In this document: piece by piece, positions 39,901 to 49,226 of the stretch
Layout of the letters: every line of letters starts with the position of its first letter
Numbering within the stretch: the stretch's first letter is position 1
Source of the DNA: Saprospiraceae bacterium
Lineage (GTDB): Bacteria > Bacteroidota > Bacteroidia > Chitinophagales > Saprospiraceae
DNA: 64,000 nt
Reading direction: 5' to 3'
Assembly: GCA_016719855.1 (NCBI GenBank)
Contig: JADJYH010000015.1
Location: 77,608-141,607, forward strand
The notes under the pieces: generated by a model
The model's database searches: none
The model's input: only the letters and a program-made list of their open reading frames with translations
What the model was told of the DNA's origin: nothing
Made by a program: the position numbers and the translations under genes

Positions 39901-40809
39901 ATGAAAAAGCTAAGCCTAATGCTAATTTTAGCAACGATCCTACTTTCCTCTTGCGTTGTCAGCAAACGGAAATACGAAGACCTTCAAAACAGCAACAATG
40001 CCCTGCAAACACAGTACTCAATTTTGCAATCAGATTTCACGGATTGCGAGAGCCAAGTGGATTCACTGGAAGGTGAACTCGTGGTAAGAGGCGATGTTTT
40101 GCATGAGCAAAAACAGCAGTACGTGAGCCTCCAACAAAAGCTGGATGAGTTCCAGAAAACAAACAACAACCTTTTGGTTCGCCTGTCTGATTTTTCCATT
40201 GTGGATGAAAAAGGGGCCGAAAGCATCCGGGAGTCACTGCAAAAAATCAACGAGCAGAACGCCTACATCGCCGACATGTCCCAATCAATGAAGCGCAAGG
40301 ACAGCCTCAACAATTTGTTGATGATGAAACTCAAGCGTTCATTAGTCAATGTGGACGACAAAGATGTTTCCGTCCATGTGAAAAAAGGCGTGGTTTATAT
40401 TTCGCTGTCTGACAAGATGTTGTACCGTTCTGGCAGTTCCAAAATCAATTCCAGCGCCGACACCGTATTGGCAAAAATTGCCAAAATCATCAACGACCAT
40501 CAAGGTTACGACGTGCTCGTGGAAGGCCATACGGACAATGTGCCCATCGGAAATATTGACTGCATGGAGGACAACTGGGATCTCAGCGCCAAAAGAGCCA
40601 TCGCAGTGGTGCGTGTTTTGCAGAAAAAATACAACGTGGCACCAGAGCGCTTGACAGCAGGAGGGCGTTCCTACTATGATTCTAAAAACGAAAACACGAC
40701 GGAAGCCGACCGCAGCGTGAACCGTCGTACTGACATCGTCATCTTGCCGAAACTTGACCAGTTTTTCGAGATGATGGAACCGGAGACAACCGCTGGCGGT
40801 AGCAACTAA
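39901..40809 (+). CDS. OmpA-family peptidoglycan-binding lipoprotein
   Basis: 302 residues. Lipobox LLSSC with Cys18, then a long coiled coil (about residues 24-145, NALQTQYSILQSDF and QKLDEFQKTNNNLL), then an OmpA C-terminal domain (LYRSGSSKINSSADTVLAKI; VEGHTDNVPIG; DLSAKRAIAVVRVLQ; RSVNRRTDIVILP). The Asp and Arg that bind diaminopimelate are in the expected motifs (DLSAKRA, NRRTDI). It tethers the outer membrane to peptidoglycan. Intact; it ends in a strong terminator. Confidence 0.9.
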   Translation: MKKLSLMLILATILLSSCVVSKRKYEDLQNSNNALQTQYSILQSDFTDCESQVDSLEGELVVRGDVLHEQKQQYVSLQQKLDEFQKTNNNLLVRLSDFSIVDEKGAESIRESLQKINEQNAYIADMSQSMKRKDSLNNLLMMKLKRSLVNVDDKDVSVHVKKGVVYISLSDKMLYRSGSSKINSSADTVLAKIAKIINDHQGYDVLVEGHTDNVPIGNIDCMEDNWDLSAKRAIAVVRVLQKKYNVAPERLTAGGRSYYDSKNENTTEADRSVNRRTDIVILPKLDQFFEMMEPETTAGGSN

Positions 40810-40860
40810 TCAGCCTCGCTGATTTTAGCTTAACTTACTGGTGGTTTTATATATCCTGAA

Positions 40861-40896
40861 CGAGCATTCCCATATTGGGGTGCTCGTTTTTTTTTT
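40861..40896. terminator. Intrinsic terminator after the OmpA lipoprotein gene
   Basis: CGAGCA..CCC / GGG..TGCTCG stem with a 5-nt loop and a run of ten or more T. Confidence 0.85.
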
Positions 40897-40956
40897 GCAT
40901 TATTAGTCCATTCCATAGCCAATCTGACTTGTGCGCCTATTTTTACCAAAAAAAAC

Positions 40957-41734
<778 letters not shown>

Positions 41735-41745
<11 letters not shown>

Positions 41746-41815
41746 GGTATGGAGGTATGGGAACCCCCCATACCTCCATTCCTCAGACCTCAATATCTCA
41801 TACCTACATACCTTT
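41735..41815. repeat. Inverted GAGGTAT heptamer arrays shared by two convergent gene ends
   Basis: The left arm repeats GAGGTAT and the right arm is its degenerate complement (CATACCTCCATTCCTCAGA). The pair can fold into one long hairpin and contains both the cysQ stop (41743-41745) and the enoyl-CoA hydratase stop (41804-41806). Confidence 0.8.
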
Positions 41816-42586
41816 AAAATTCGCCTTCCTTTTCTCCAAAAACGCCGAAGCGCCTTCCCGGAAATCGGCGGTACCTGCCGCTTCGCCGAAGGCGGAAACC
41901 TCTTTGGCAAAGCCAATCTCACCCGGCGCAAAATAGGTGTTCACGGCCTCGATGACCTTCTGCACAGCAATCGGCCCTTTCGTGGCGATTTTCTCCAAAA
42001 TCTCCGTTGCCTTCGCAACTTCCTCGCCGGCTGGCACCACGTGGTTGACGAGACCGAGGCGCAGGGCCTCTTCGGCATTGAGCATGTCGCCCGTGAGCAG
42101 TAGTTCCAGCGCCTTGGTCTTGCCGATGTACTGGATGAGCCGCTGTGAACCGCCGTAGCCAGGGATGATGCCGAGGTTAACCTCTGGCTGCCCAAATTTC
42201 GCCCGCTCTCCAGCAATTCGCAGGTGGCAGGCCATTGCCAGCTCGCAGCCGCCGCCGAGTGCAAAGCCGTTGACGGCAGCAATCACGGGCTTTGCGAAGC
42301 GCTCAATCAGCAAGAAAATGTCTTGGCCTCGCTTGGACAATCTGGCTGCGGACGCAACGTCCAGCGATAGGAACTCCGTGATGTCGGCCCCAGCGACGAA
42401 TGCCTTTTCGCCCGCCCCGGTAACGATGACGCCCTTGATGTCCTTGCGTTTTGGTGCATCTTCTCCAAAGAACTGCTTCAGGTCTGAGAAGGTCGCCGTA
42501 TTCAGCGCATTCAGCGCCTGTGGACGGTTGACTGTGACGAGCAGGATGCCGTTGTTTTCAGTAATTAGTAGATTTTCGTAGTGCAT
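41804..42586 (-). CDS. Enoyl-CoA hydratase/isomerase family protein
   Basis: 260 residues of the crotonase fold. The oxyanion-hole motif is AFVAGADITEF near 62-72; both catalytic glutamates of true hydratases are present, Glu115 in GGGCELAMACH and Glu135 in FGQPEVNLGIIPGYGG. It would hydrate 2-enoyl-CoA in beta-oxidation or a short-chain acyl-CoA pathway. Intact. The 5' side carries the MITE-like element, which lies between it and the methyltransferase gene. Confidence 0.9.
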   Translation of the reverse strand: MHYENLLITENNGILLVTVNRPQALNALNTATFSDLKQFFGEDAPKRKDIKGVIVTGAGEKAFVAGADITEFLSLDVASAARLSKRGQDIFLLIERFAKPVIAAVNGFALGGGCELAMACHLRIAGERAKFGQPEVNLGIIPGYGGSQRLIQYIGKTKALELLLTGDMLNAEEALRLGLVNHVVPAGEEVAKATEILEKIATKGPIAVQKVIEAVNTYFAPGEIGFAKEVSAFGEAAGTADFREGASAFLEKRKANFKGM

Positions 42587-42593
42587 AATTTAT

Positions 42594-42800
42594 GATTTAT
42601 GCGAATTAGGGGTTGAAATAGGTGCATAGCACCGAAATATTTGTAGGAAACGTGGTATTTCTCGGTATTGAGGTGCAGCGCACCGGGAAATTTCGGTGCG
42701 CTGCACCTCAACCCACTTTCTCAACTACTTGGCTACAAAGATTTCGCCGCTATGCGGCTGTGTTTTGGGGGCTTATTTCAACCCCTAATTCGCATGATTT
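42594..42800. mobile_element. MITE-like non-autonomous element with 22-bp perfect TIRs and 5-bp TSD
   Basis: TIRs at 42599-42620 (ATGCGAATTAGGGG..) and 42774-42795 are perfect reverse complements over 22 bp. Outside them GATTT occurs on both sides (42594-42598, 42796-42800). The 153-bp interior has no ORF but a second perfect palindrome: 18-bp arms (42668-42685 and 42694-42711) around an 8-nt loop. Confidence 0.85.
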
Positions 42801-42827
42801 ACTCGTTGGCCTCCAATGGCCAATGAC

Positions 42828-43676
42828 TCAAATGACTTTCATGACAATTAACCGATACGACCACAACCCCTGCTTCCAGGCCCGGTATTGCGCCAGCCCA
42901 GTTTTGTAATGTACCCGCCCAAAATGGGTTCCATTGTGAAAGAGGTTGTACCATTTCGTGCCAATCATCCCAGCCAGTGCGAACCACCGGTATTTTATGA
43001 TGGACTTGCGGATATTGGTCGTTACATCCAAATCATTTGGAGGCGTGAAATTATGCCTTTTCGTTAAATCCGTCAGTTCTCCAATGGACAACACATCGCT
43101 CATGGCCCAGCCGTTGAGCATGGTCTGCATGACAGGCGTTTCTGTGATTTTCCAGTTGCCCTCCTTGAACACGTCGGCGATGAGCAGCTTGCCACCGGGC
43201 TTGAGTACCCGGCGCATTTCCTTGAAAAACAAGGACTTGTCCGTGGCAGTCTGCATGGATTCAACAGCCCAAACCACGTCGAAATGGTGGTCGGGAAACC
43301 GAGTCTGCGTGTAGTCCATCCGCTCGAAATTGGCCAAGTGGCCGATGCCGTTTTTCTCGGCGAAACGGGTGGCGGTGCGCACTTGCCGCTCGCTCAGGGT
43401 GATGCCAGTGACTTGGCAACCTATGTTTGTTGACAAAAAAATGGACGAGCCCCCTACCCCACAGCCTGCATCCAAAACGAGGTCGTTCGAAGTGATTTTT
43501 CCCAGGGCTGCCAATTGCGCATTGGTGTTCAGGATGGCATCGGCGAGGGTCTTCGTACTGTCATCCCAAATGCCGTAATGCAGGCCCATGCTCTGCTCCA
43601 TCTTCCAAAACTGGCGGTAGTGCGGCTCGGTGTGGTCGTAGTAATTGGTGATATCCTCGGTGGTGAAGGTTCGCAC
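42828..43676 (-). CDS. Class I SAM-dependent methyltransferase
   Basis: 282 residues. Motif I LVLDAGCGVGGSSIFL (Asp69), then GITLSERQ and a post-motif block FDVVWAVESMQTATDKSLFF with the pattern of small-molecule methyltransferases; LKPGGKLLIADVF is the motif III region. The closest groups by motif are UbiE-like and tocopherol/sarcosine-type C- or N-methyltransferases. The substrate cannot be set. The N-terminal TTEDITNYYDHTEPHY is typical of this subgroup. Intact. A heptamer array lies 8 bp upstream of the start. Confidence 0.8.
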   Translation of the reverse strand: MRTFTTEDITNYYDHTEPHYRQFWKMEQSMGLHYGIWDDSTKTLADAILNTNAQLAALGKITSNDLVLDAGCGVGGSSIFLSTNIGCQVTGITLSERQVRTATRFAEKNGIGHLANFERMDYTQTRFPDHHFDVVWAVESMQTATDKSLFFKEMRRVLKPGGKLLIADVFKEGNWKITETPVMQTMLNGWAMSDVLSIGELTDLTKRHNFTPPNDLDVTTNIRKSIIKYRWFALAGMIGTKWYNLFHNGTHFGRVHYKTGLAQYRAWKQGLWSYRLIVMKVI

Positions 43677-43683
43677 GAAATTT

Positions 43684-43748
43684 AGTTATGAGCTATGAGT
43701 TATGAGTTATGGGCGTCTCCAGCATTCATAACTCATAACTCATAGCTA
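43684..43748. repeat. Inverted GAGTTAT heptamer arrays at the porQ 3' end
   Basis: The left arm repeats GAGTTAT/GAGCTAT, the right arm repeats CATAACT; together they form a hairpin. The array includes the last base of the porQ stop codon (43746-43748). Confidence 0.85.
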
Positions 43749-44784
43749 TTTAAAGTTGGTGGAGATGCTGAAATGCGTGTTGCCTGCCCCAAGGTGCTGG
43801 ATGGAGCGTCCAAAGTCCACCCGGAACCATTTCACCTTGATGCCGAAGCCCAAGGCGAAGCCGGAAAGGCTGCGAAGGTTGCGCACTTCGGTCTCTTTGC
43901 GGAGCAAGTGGTTATAGCCAAACCGGATGCGGAAATTTTCCTTCCTGCCCAATTGAAACTCACCATTGAAGACGAAGTGCCGGGCGAAGTTGTCAAACTT
44001 TGGGCGGTCGTTGTTGGTGCTTTCTTCCCCAAAAAAGAAGGTGTCTTCCTGCGAGTCGGGGTCGTCGTAGCGAATGTTCCAGCGGTTGAGGTAGCGGTAA
44101 ATGATAGATAAACGGAACGGCAAATGCTTGAGTTGTTTGGAGATGCCGAGCTGCGATTCATAGGGAAGCGGCTCCCGGTCACCATCGGTGTAGGTCTGCA
44201 TTTGCATGCCTAAATTCCTGATAACCAACGAGATGTTGAACTGGCTGGCCGTATCATGGAACATGGCGGCAAGGTCGGTGGCGATGCCGTTGGCGGTGTA
44301 GTTTTCGAGTTGGGAGGTGATGAACCGGAGGTTGGCGCCCACACTGACCCGCTCGTAGAGCTTGCGGCCAGCCCCCAATGTGAAAGCGTACTCCGCTGCC
44401 TTGAAGTCGCCGTTGACGTTGCCATTTTCGTCGGTGGCGTCAAAGTCGCCGTAGTTGAGGTACTGGATGCCGCCGTGCAAGGTGATGCCCGCCTTGTCGA
44501 GGTGCTGCCCGTAGCCAACATAGCCGCCCGCAATGTCGGAAACCATGAAATTGTGGCTGAAAGAAACCTGCTGGTGCATGAGCGGATTAAGGGCTGCCGG
44601 ATTGGAAAGCGCAAGGTTCACATCATCGTCCTGCACAGCGATTTGGTAACCACCGAGCGCCGTCAACCTTGCCGAAGCTGGCAGCCGAAGGAATTCAAAG
44701 CTGTTTTGCCCGCCAACAATCTGTGCTTGGAGCGTGGAAGCTAAACCCATGAAAATCAAAAGGTTGGTAACTATTTTTTTGCAT
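43746..44784 (-). CDS. porQ: PorQ, type IX secretion system outer-membrane protein (frameshift in signal peptide)
   Basis: About 345 residues. The body (FEFLRLPASARLTALGGYQI; VNLALSNPAALNP; FSHNFMVSDIAGGYVGYG; LGFGIKVKWFRVDFGRSIQH) is a beta-barrel of the PorQ family, required with PorZ/PorU for attachment of T9SS cargo in Bacteroidota. The initiator is ATG 44784: when the seven-T run at 44774-44780 is read as six, MQKIVTNLLIFMGLAST followed by LQAQ forms a complete signal peptide joined to IVGGQNSFEF. This fits the many T9SS-tailed proteins in the window. The 3' end overlaps a heptamer array. Confidence 0.88.
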
Positions 44785-44811
44785 AAAATTCAATTTGAAA
44801 ATATTCATTGC

Positions 44812-44866
44812 ACCTGCTCACGCTCTCACCCGCTCACGCTCTCACGCTCTCACCTTCTCACTCAAT
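44812..44866. repeat. CTCTCACG-type short tandem array
   Basis: Repeated 8-nt units (CGCTCTCA, with CTCACGCTC variants). It overlaps the stop of the neighbouring lipoprotein gene (44858-44860). Confidence 0.75.
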
Positions 44867-45526
44867 TTCAGGACTCTCTTTTTTCATCACCGCAAGGTTG
44901 TGAATCCGAACAGTATCAATGGTTTGCTCACCCTTTTCTTTCGACCAGGTTTCGGCACAAATGCCGTATTCACAGTACATTTTTTGCGTCAGCTCGCCGT
45001 TCTCGTCGTAGATTTTTAGTTCGCCGTTTTCGTTGTCCCCGTCGAGGTAAACGCCCTCTGTTTTGAGCTTTCCGTTTTTGTGGTACTCCTTGAACGGGCC
45101 GTTTTCCAGGTTCCCGGCAAAGGTGACCTCCTCCTGCAACTCGCCCGTATCGTACCAGCGTTTCCATACGCCGGACATCTCGTTGTTCACGAATTGGCCC
45201 TCATTGGTGAGCCTGCCATTTTCGTCAAACTTCTGGTACTTGCCTACGAACATGCCGTTGGCGTGGTTGGTGAGGCTCTCCAATTGCCCGTTTTCGTAGT
45301 ACATTTTCTGCTCGCCTTGCAGGCTGTCGTTGAGGTAAAAACTTTCCTCCAACTTTTGGCCGTTGGGGTAAAAAGAAAGGTACTGCCCCTCCTTTTTCTT
45401 CGACTTTTTGTTGATGGTAAATTTCTCTTTGAGCTTGCCGTTTTCGTCCTTTGTTTCAACGGTCTCGAAATTGCTGCAGGCGGAAAAAAACAAGATTGCG
45501 AAGCTAAAAAATATGGTAAAACGCAT
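44858..45526 (-). CDS. YwqK/MORN-like repeat lipoprotein
   Basis: 222 residues. Lipobox with Cys17 (FFSACSNF). Then about seven MORN-like units of the form (Y/F)xxNGxLxxxxxFxNxxxxG (SFYPNGQKLEESFYLND, MYYENGQLESLTNHANG, EYHKNGKLKTEGVYLDG). Such repeats are annotated as toxin-antitoxin YwqK-family antitoxin, but here there is no partner toxin and the signal indicates the periplasm or outer membrane. Function unknown. Its start is 6 bp before the window's 45533 region of non-coding repeats. Confidence 0.75.
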   Translation of the reverse strand: MRFTIFFSFAILFFSACSNFETVETKDENGKLKEKFTINKKSKKKEGQYLSFYPNGQKLEESFYLNDSLQGEQKMYYENGQLESLTNHANGMFVGKYQKFDENGRLTNEGQFVNNEMSGVWKRWYDTGELQEEVTFAGNLENGPFKEYHKNGKLKTEGVYLDGDNENGELKIYDENGELTQKMYCEYGICAETWSKEKGEQTIDTVRIHNLAVMKKESPEIE

Positions 45527-45592
45527 GGTTGAAGAAGTTTAGGATGATGAACGAAGCAATGTTGATGTCAGTATTTTGGAGGTAGAAGTTAA

Positions 45593-45670
45593 GGGTTTGA
45601 GCATTTGAGGGTTTGGGAAGGTTAAACGAAGGTCTGTCTCCAACGCCCAACCGCTCAAATCCTCAAACGC
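45593..45670. repeat. Inverted GTTTGAG-type arrays upstream of pckG
   Basis: The left arm (GGTTTGAGCATTTGAGGGTT) and right arm (CGCTCAAATCCTCAAACGC) are complementary and separated by about 35 bp. Not at a stop codon; it lies between the start of the MORN gene and the pckG promoter. Confidence 0.7.
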
Positions 45671-45743
45671 TTTCCTCGGCAAATAAACGATTTTTGACCA
45701 TCTCTAAATTAGCTGCAAACCAACAACAATTTGGAATTTATTC

Positions 45744-45772
45744 TTTGAAATGAAACACGCAATGTAAATTTG
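45744..45772 (+). promoter_or_regulatory. Candidate pckG promoter
   Basis: TTTG at 45744-45747, 17 nt, then TAAATTTG at 45765-45772: the Bacteroidota -33/-7 pair. It is 222 bp upstream of the pckG ATG; the leader in between is G-rich with no ORF. Confidence 0.5.
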
Positions 45773-45994
45773 CGCCACAAAAATGGGCTTTATTCTTCTC
45801 CAAAAACCCAAAAGGTGTTGAATGTCAATGTTTTATTTCAAGCCGGGGGGGCGGGGGTTTGGTTTTTGGCTTTAGCCATTGGTTCGCGAAGCCAAAAGCT
45901 AACGGCCAGCAGTATTGCACCGTTCATTGCCGAAGGCCCGACCCAACTGCCTTGACTGAAGCGTTTCTATCAAATAATAACCAAATTTAGAATC

Positions 45995-47875
45995 ATGTTC
46001 CAACCATCCACTCCACTGCTAAAAAATCAGCAACCGGAAACACACCACGAAGAACTGAAAACTTGGGTCAAGCACATGGCCCAGCACTTCCAACCCGACA
46101 ATGTCCACTGGTGCGACGGCTCCGACGACGAGTACGATTCACTCTGCAACCTGCTCGTGCAGAAGGGCACGTTCATCCGCCTGAACCCTGAGAAGCGCCC
46201 GAACAGCTTTGCCTGCTTCAGCGACCCCAGCGACGTGGCACGGGTGGAAGACCGCACCTTCATCTGCTCCCGACTCAAGGAGGACGCCGGCCCCACCAAC
46301 AACTGGGTGGAACCCAAGGAAATGAAAGCCACGATGGAGCACCTGCTCAAAGGCTGCATGAAAGGCCGCACGATGTACGTCATCCCGTTTTGCATGGGGC
46401 CGCTCGGCTCGTCGCTCTCCCGATATGGTGTGCAGCTCACGGATTCTGAGTACGTGGTCACCAACATGAAAATCATGACCCGGATGGGAAATCCTGCGCT
46501 CAAACTCATTGGCGACCATGGTGAATACGTCAAGTGCATCCACTCCGTTGGCGCTCCGCTAGCGCATGGCCAAGCCGACGTGAAATGGCCGTGTACCCCC
46601 GACATCAAGAAAAAATACATCGTACACTTCCCGGAAGACCGGCTCATCATTTCCTACGGCAGCGGCTACGGCGGCAATGCGCTTTTGGGCAAAAAATGCT
46701 TCGCCCTGCGCATCGCCAGCACCATGGCCCGTGAGGAAAACTGGCTCGCCGAGCACATGCTCATACTTGGCGTGGAAGACCCCAAGGGCGAGAAGACCTA
46801 CATCGCTGCTGCGTTTCCAAGTGCCTGCGGCAAAACGAACTTCTCCATGCTCATACCTCCCAAAGCCATGCACGGATGGAAGGTGACGACCATTGGCGAC
46901 GACATTGCCTGGATACAAAAGGGCGAGGCGGGCAGGCTCTACACCATCAACCCAGAGGCGGGCTACTTCGGCGTGGCGCCCGGCACCAACTACAAGACCA
47001 ACCCCAACGCCATGATTACCATTGAAAAGAACACCATCTTCACCAACGTGGCCATCACGCCCGACGGCGATGTATGGTGGGAAGGCATGAGCAAAGAAGT
47101 GCCCGAAGGCATGATAAACTGGCAGGGCTTGGCGCACGACCCCGCCTCCGGCAAGCCTGCCGCCCACCCCAACAGCCGCTTCACCGCACCGTCCATCCAA
47201 AACCCCGTGCTCGACTCGGATTGGGACAATCCGCAGGGCGTGCCTGTGCGGGCCTTCATATTTGGTGGCCGCCGCAGCACGGTGGTGCCGCTGGTTTACC
47301 AGTCGTTCAACTGGAGCTTTGGCGTCTATCTCGCCGCCACGATGGGCTCGGAGATGACGGCCGCCGCCTTCGGCGAACTGGGCAAAGTGCGCCGTGACCC
47401 CTTCGCCATGCTGCCTTTTCTCGGCTACCACGTGGCCGACTATTTCAACCACTGGCTGCAATTTGGCCGTGACCTCCCCAACTCGCCCCGTATTTTTAAT
47501 GTCAATTGGTTCCGCAAGGACGAGCAGGGCAACTTCTCCTGGCCCGGCTTCGGTGAAAACATGCGGGTGCTCAAGTGGATAGTGGACCGGGTGCGTGGCC
47601 GTGCTGGTGCCGTGGAAAGCCCCATCGGCTGGATGCCCCGACACCGTGACCTCGACTGGACCGGCCTCGAAGATTACCCGAAGGAGGAATTCAAAAAGGT
47701 GATGGCCGTGGACCGGGAAGCCTGGAAAAAGGAAGTGCTGGCCCACGAGGAACTGTTCGCCACCATGTACGACCGCCTGCCGAAGGAGTTTCTGTTCATG
47801 CGGGAACTGCTGCTCTCCGGCCTGTGGCGCTCCCCAGAAAACTGGGAGACGGCACCGGAGCGGTTGGATGACTGA
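45995..47875 (+). CDS. pckG: GTP-dependent phosphoenolpyruvate carboxykinase
   Basis: 626 residues. It interconverts oxaloacetate and phosphoenolpyruvate with GTP in gluconeogenesis. GTP-type hallmarks: kinase-1a P-loop FPSACGKTNF (274-283) with the hyper-reactive Cys278, kinase-2 TIGDDIAWI near 302, RNP/PNSRF block near 390 and the nucleotide loop FIFGGRRSTVVPLV near 428. The start ATG at 45995 gives the normal family length. Intact, in contrast to neighbouring frameshifted genes. A long antisense frame exists opposite it, which I do not call. Confidence 0.95.
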   Translation: MFQPSTPLLKNQQPETHHEELKTWVKHMAQHFQPDNVHWCDGSDDEYDSLCNLLVQKGTFIRLNPEKRPNSFACFSDPSDVARVEDRTFICSRLKEDAGPTNNWVEPKEMKATMEHLLKGCMKGRTMYVIPFCMGPLGSSLSRYGVQLTDSEYVVTNMKIMTRMGNPALKLIGDHGEYVKCIHSVGAPLAHGQADVKWPCTPDIKKKYIVHFPEDRLIISYGSGYGGNALLGKKCFALRIASTMAREENWLAEHMLILGVEDPKGEKTYIAAAFPSACGKTNFSMLIPPKAMHGWKVTTIGDDIAWIQKGEAGRLYTINPEAGYFGVAPGTNYKTNPNAMITIEKNTIFTNVAITPDGDVWWEGMSKEVPEGMINWQGLAHDPASGKPAAHPNSRFTAPSIQNPVLDSDWDNPQGVPVRAFIFGGRRSTVVPLVYQSFNWSFGVYLAATMGSEMTAAAFGELGKVRRDPFAMLPFLGYHVADYFNHWLQFGRDLPNSPRIFNVNWFRKDEQGNFSWPGFGENMRVLKWIVDRVRGRAGAVESPIGWMPRHRDLDWTGLEDYPKEEFKKVMAVDREAWKKEVLAHEELFATMYDRLPKEFLFMRELLLSGLWRSPENWETAPERLDD

Positions 47876-47879
47876 GCGA

Positions 47880-47920
47880 GTTGGCAGTTCGACAGTTGGC
47901 AGTTGGCAGTCTGGTGACTG
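47880..47920. repeat. GTTGGCA heptamer array just after pckG
   Basis: GTTGGCA units (47880-47910, one degenerate) then GTCTGGTGACTG. The array begins 4 bp after the pckG stop and precedes the terminator. Confidence 0.75.
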
Positions 47921-47929
47921 CGAGAAGGT

Positions 47930-47968
47930 CCAGTTAGTGCTTTGAGCGTTAACTGGGCTTTTTTTTTG
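47930..47968 (+). terminator. pckG terminator
   Basis: CCAGTTAGTGC / GCGTTAACTGG stem (two G-T pairs) with a 5-nt loop and a tail of nine T. Confidence 0.75.
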
Positions 47969-48202
47969 CAGTGTTTTTAGAGCAAGCGGGTGAGAAAGAC
48001 GGGGTCGTGATTTGAATTTGTAAAATCGGGATGTACTTTTGACTCGGCAGCCTTGGGTTTGCGGTCTGGCAGATTGGTGAGTGAAGCTTTTTTCTCGCTG
48101 GTTTGTTGGATCGGATGTAAACAAAGCGGAAATACACGCAACTGTGGACATGTTTGGGGTTGCGTGTAAACGCAAGTTGCAGGGCATTTAAAAACGATAT
48201 GA

Positions 48203-49072
48203 ATGGCAAGAATTTACATCGCACTTTTAGGACTTCTATTTTTTACGTCCTGCAAAGTAACTCAATACGATTACGCCTTTATTTCTGATAGAGATGGGAA
48301 TCTGGATTTATATATTTCATCAGCCAACGACCAACTTCTTAATGTCACAAATGACAAATTTGCTGACTATGGAATTAAGTGGAGCCCTGATAGAAATTTT
48401 GTTCTTTTTGCAAAACAAGTTAACAAACAATACGACCTATATCTTTATAATGTTGCATTAAAAACTACTGCGCAACTAACTAATGACACTTTTGACCAGT
48501 ATGGCCCATCATTTTTCTCCAGATGGTAAAAGCATTTTATTTGTTTCAAACATTGACCATAAACAAAACGAAATTTATTTAATGAATTTGGCCACTGGAA
48601 AAACAACCCAAATTACAGAAAATGACAGATTGAATGGTTCACCGACATTTCATCCTGATGGGAAGCGTATTTTTTATACCTCATTTATGGATAGGGATTC
48701 AGCGCTTAAAATCATCAACAGTGAAATATTTGTTACCGATACTTTAGGCAGTTATCATACAAGGCTTACAAATAGAATCGGTAATGATGGAGCATTGGAT
48801 ATTTCCCCAAATGGAAAAACGATTGCCTGTCATTATTTTTTAAATGGTAAAGCAGACATTTACATTATGGACATTGAAGGTAATAATATTAAACAGTTGA
48901 CCTCAGACACATTGGATAACAGATGGCCTCGTTGGACACCAGATGGCAAACACCTTGCTTATACCAGGGTAGCAGAAAATTCGGATATTTGGATAATGGA
49001 CAAAATGGAAACAATAAAAAGCAATACGTTACTTCACCTAAACGTGACGAAATACTGGAATTCAAACCGATA
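48203..49072 (+). CDS. PD40/TolB-like beta-propeller lipoprotein (frameshifts)
   Basis: About 290 residues, AT-rich unlike its neighbours. Lipobox LFFTSCKV (Cys17). Five or more PD40 motifs: AFISDRDGNLDLYI, KWSPDRNFVLFAK, SFSPDGKSILFVS, TFHPDGKRIFYTS, DISPNGKTIACHY, RWTPDGKHLAYTR. The motifs at 48512-48516 join only if five T are read as four. A further shift at 49002-49005 would extend the end past 49072 (DKNGNNKKQYVTSPKRDE), so the stop is uncertain. A surface or periplasmic propeller of unknown partner, followed by a GC-rich imperfect palindrome. Confidence 0.7.
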
Positions 49073-49079
49073 AAAAGAA

Positions 49080-49160
49080 AAACACCCTATAACAAAGGCT
49101 CAGACCATGCCGCTGCAAAGCCAACGCACGGCGGCACGGCGGCAAGCCAACCGTTAACTC
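49080..49160. other. attC-like imperfect palindrome
   Basis: Begins CTATAACAAAGGCTC, ends AGCCAACCGTTAAC, with inner complementary arms (CCATGCCGCTGC / GCACGGCGGCACGG). It follows the AT-rich PD40 gene. The core triplets resemble integron attC sites but R' does not match the consensus exactly; no integrase gene is in the window. Confidence 0.3.
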
Positions 49161-49226
49161 AACCCCACCTTGCCCTAACGAACACCCAGCGCAAACCAAT
49201 CCCAGCATCCAGCCACCGTATTAAGC

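Noticed and set aside
46559..48187. 542-codon open frame on the minus strand opposite pckG
   Set aside because: No motif, and it mirrors the conserved pckG reading frame; a product of GC-rich codon use.
49080..49160. A definite integron
   Set aside because: Only one imperfect attC-like site and no integrase gene in the window.
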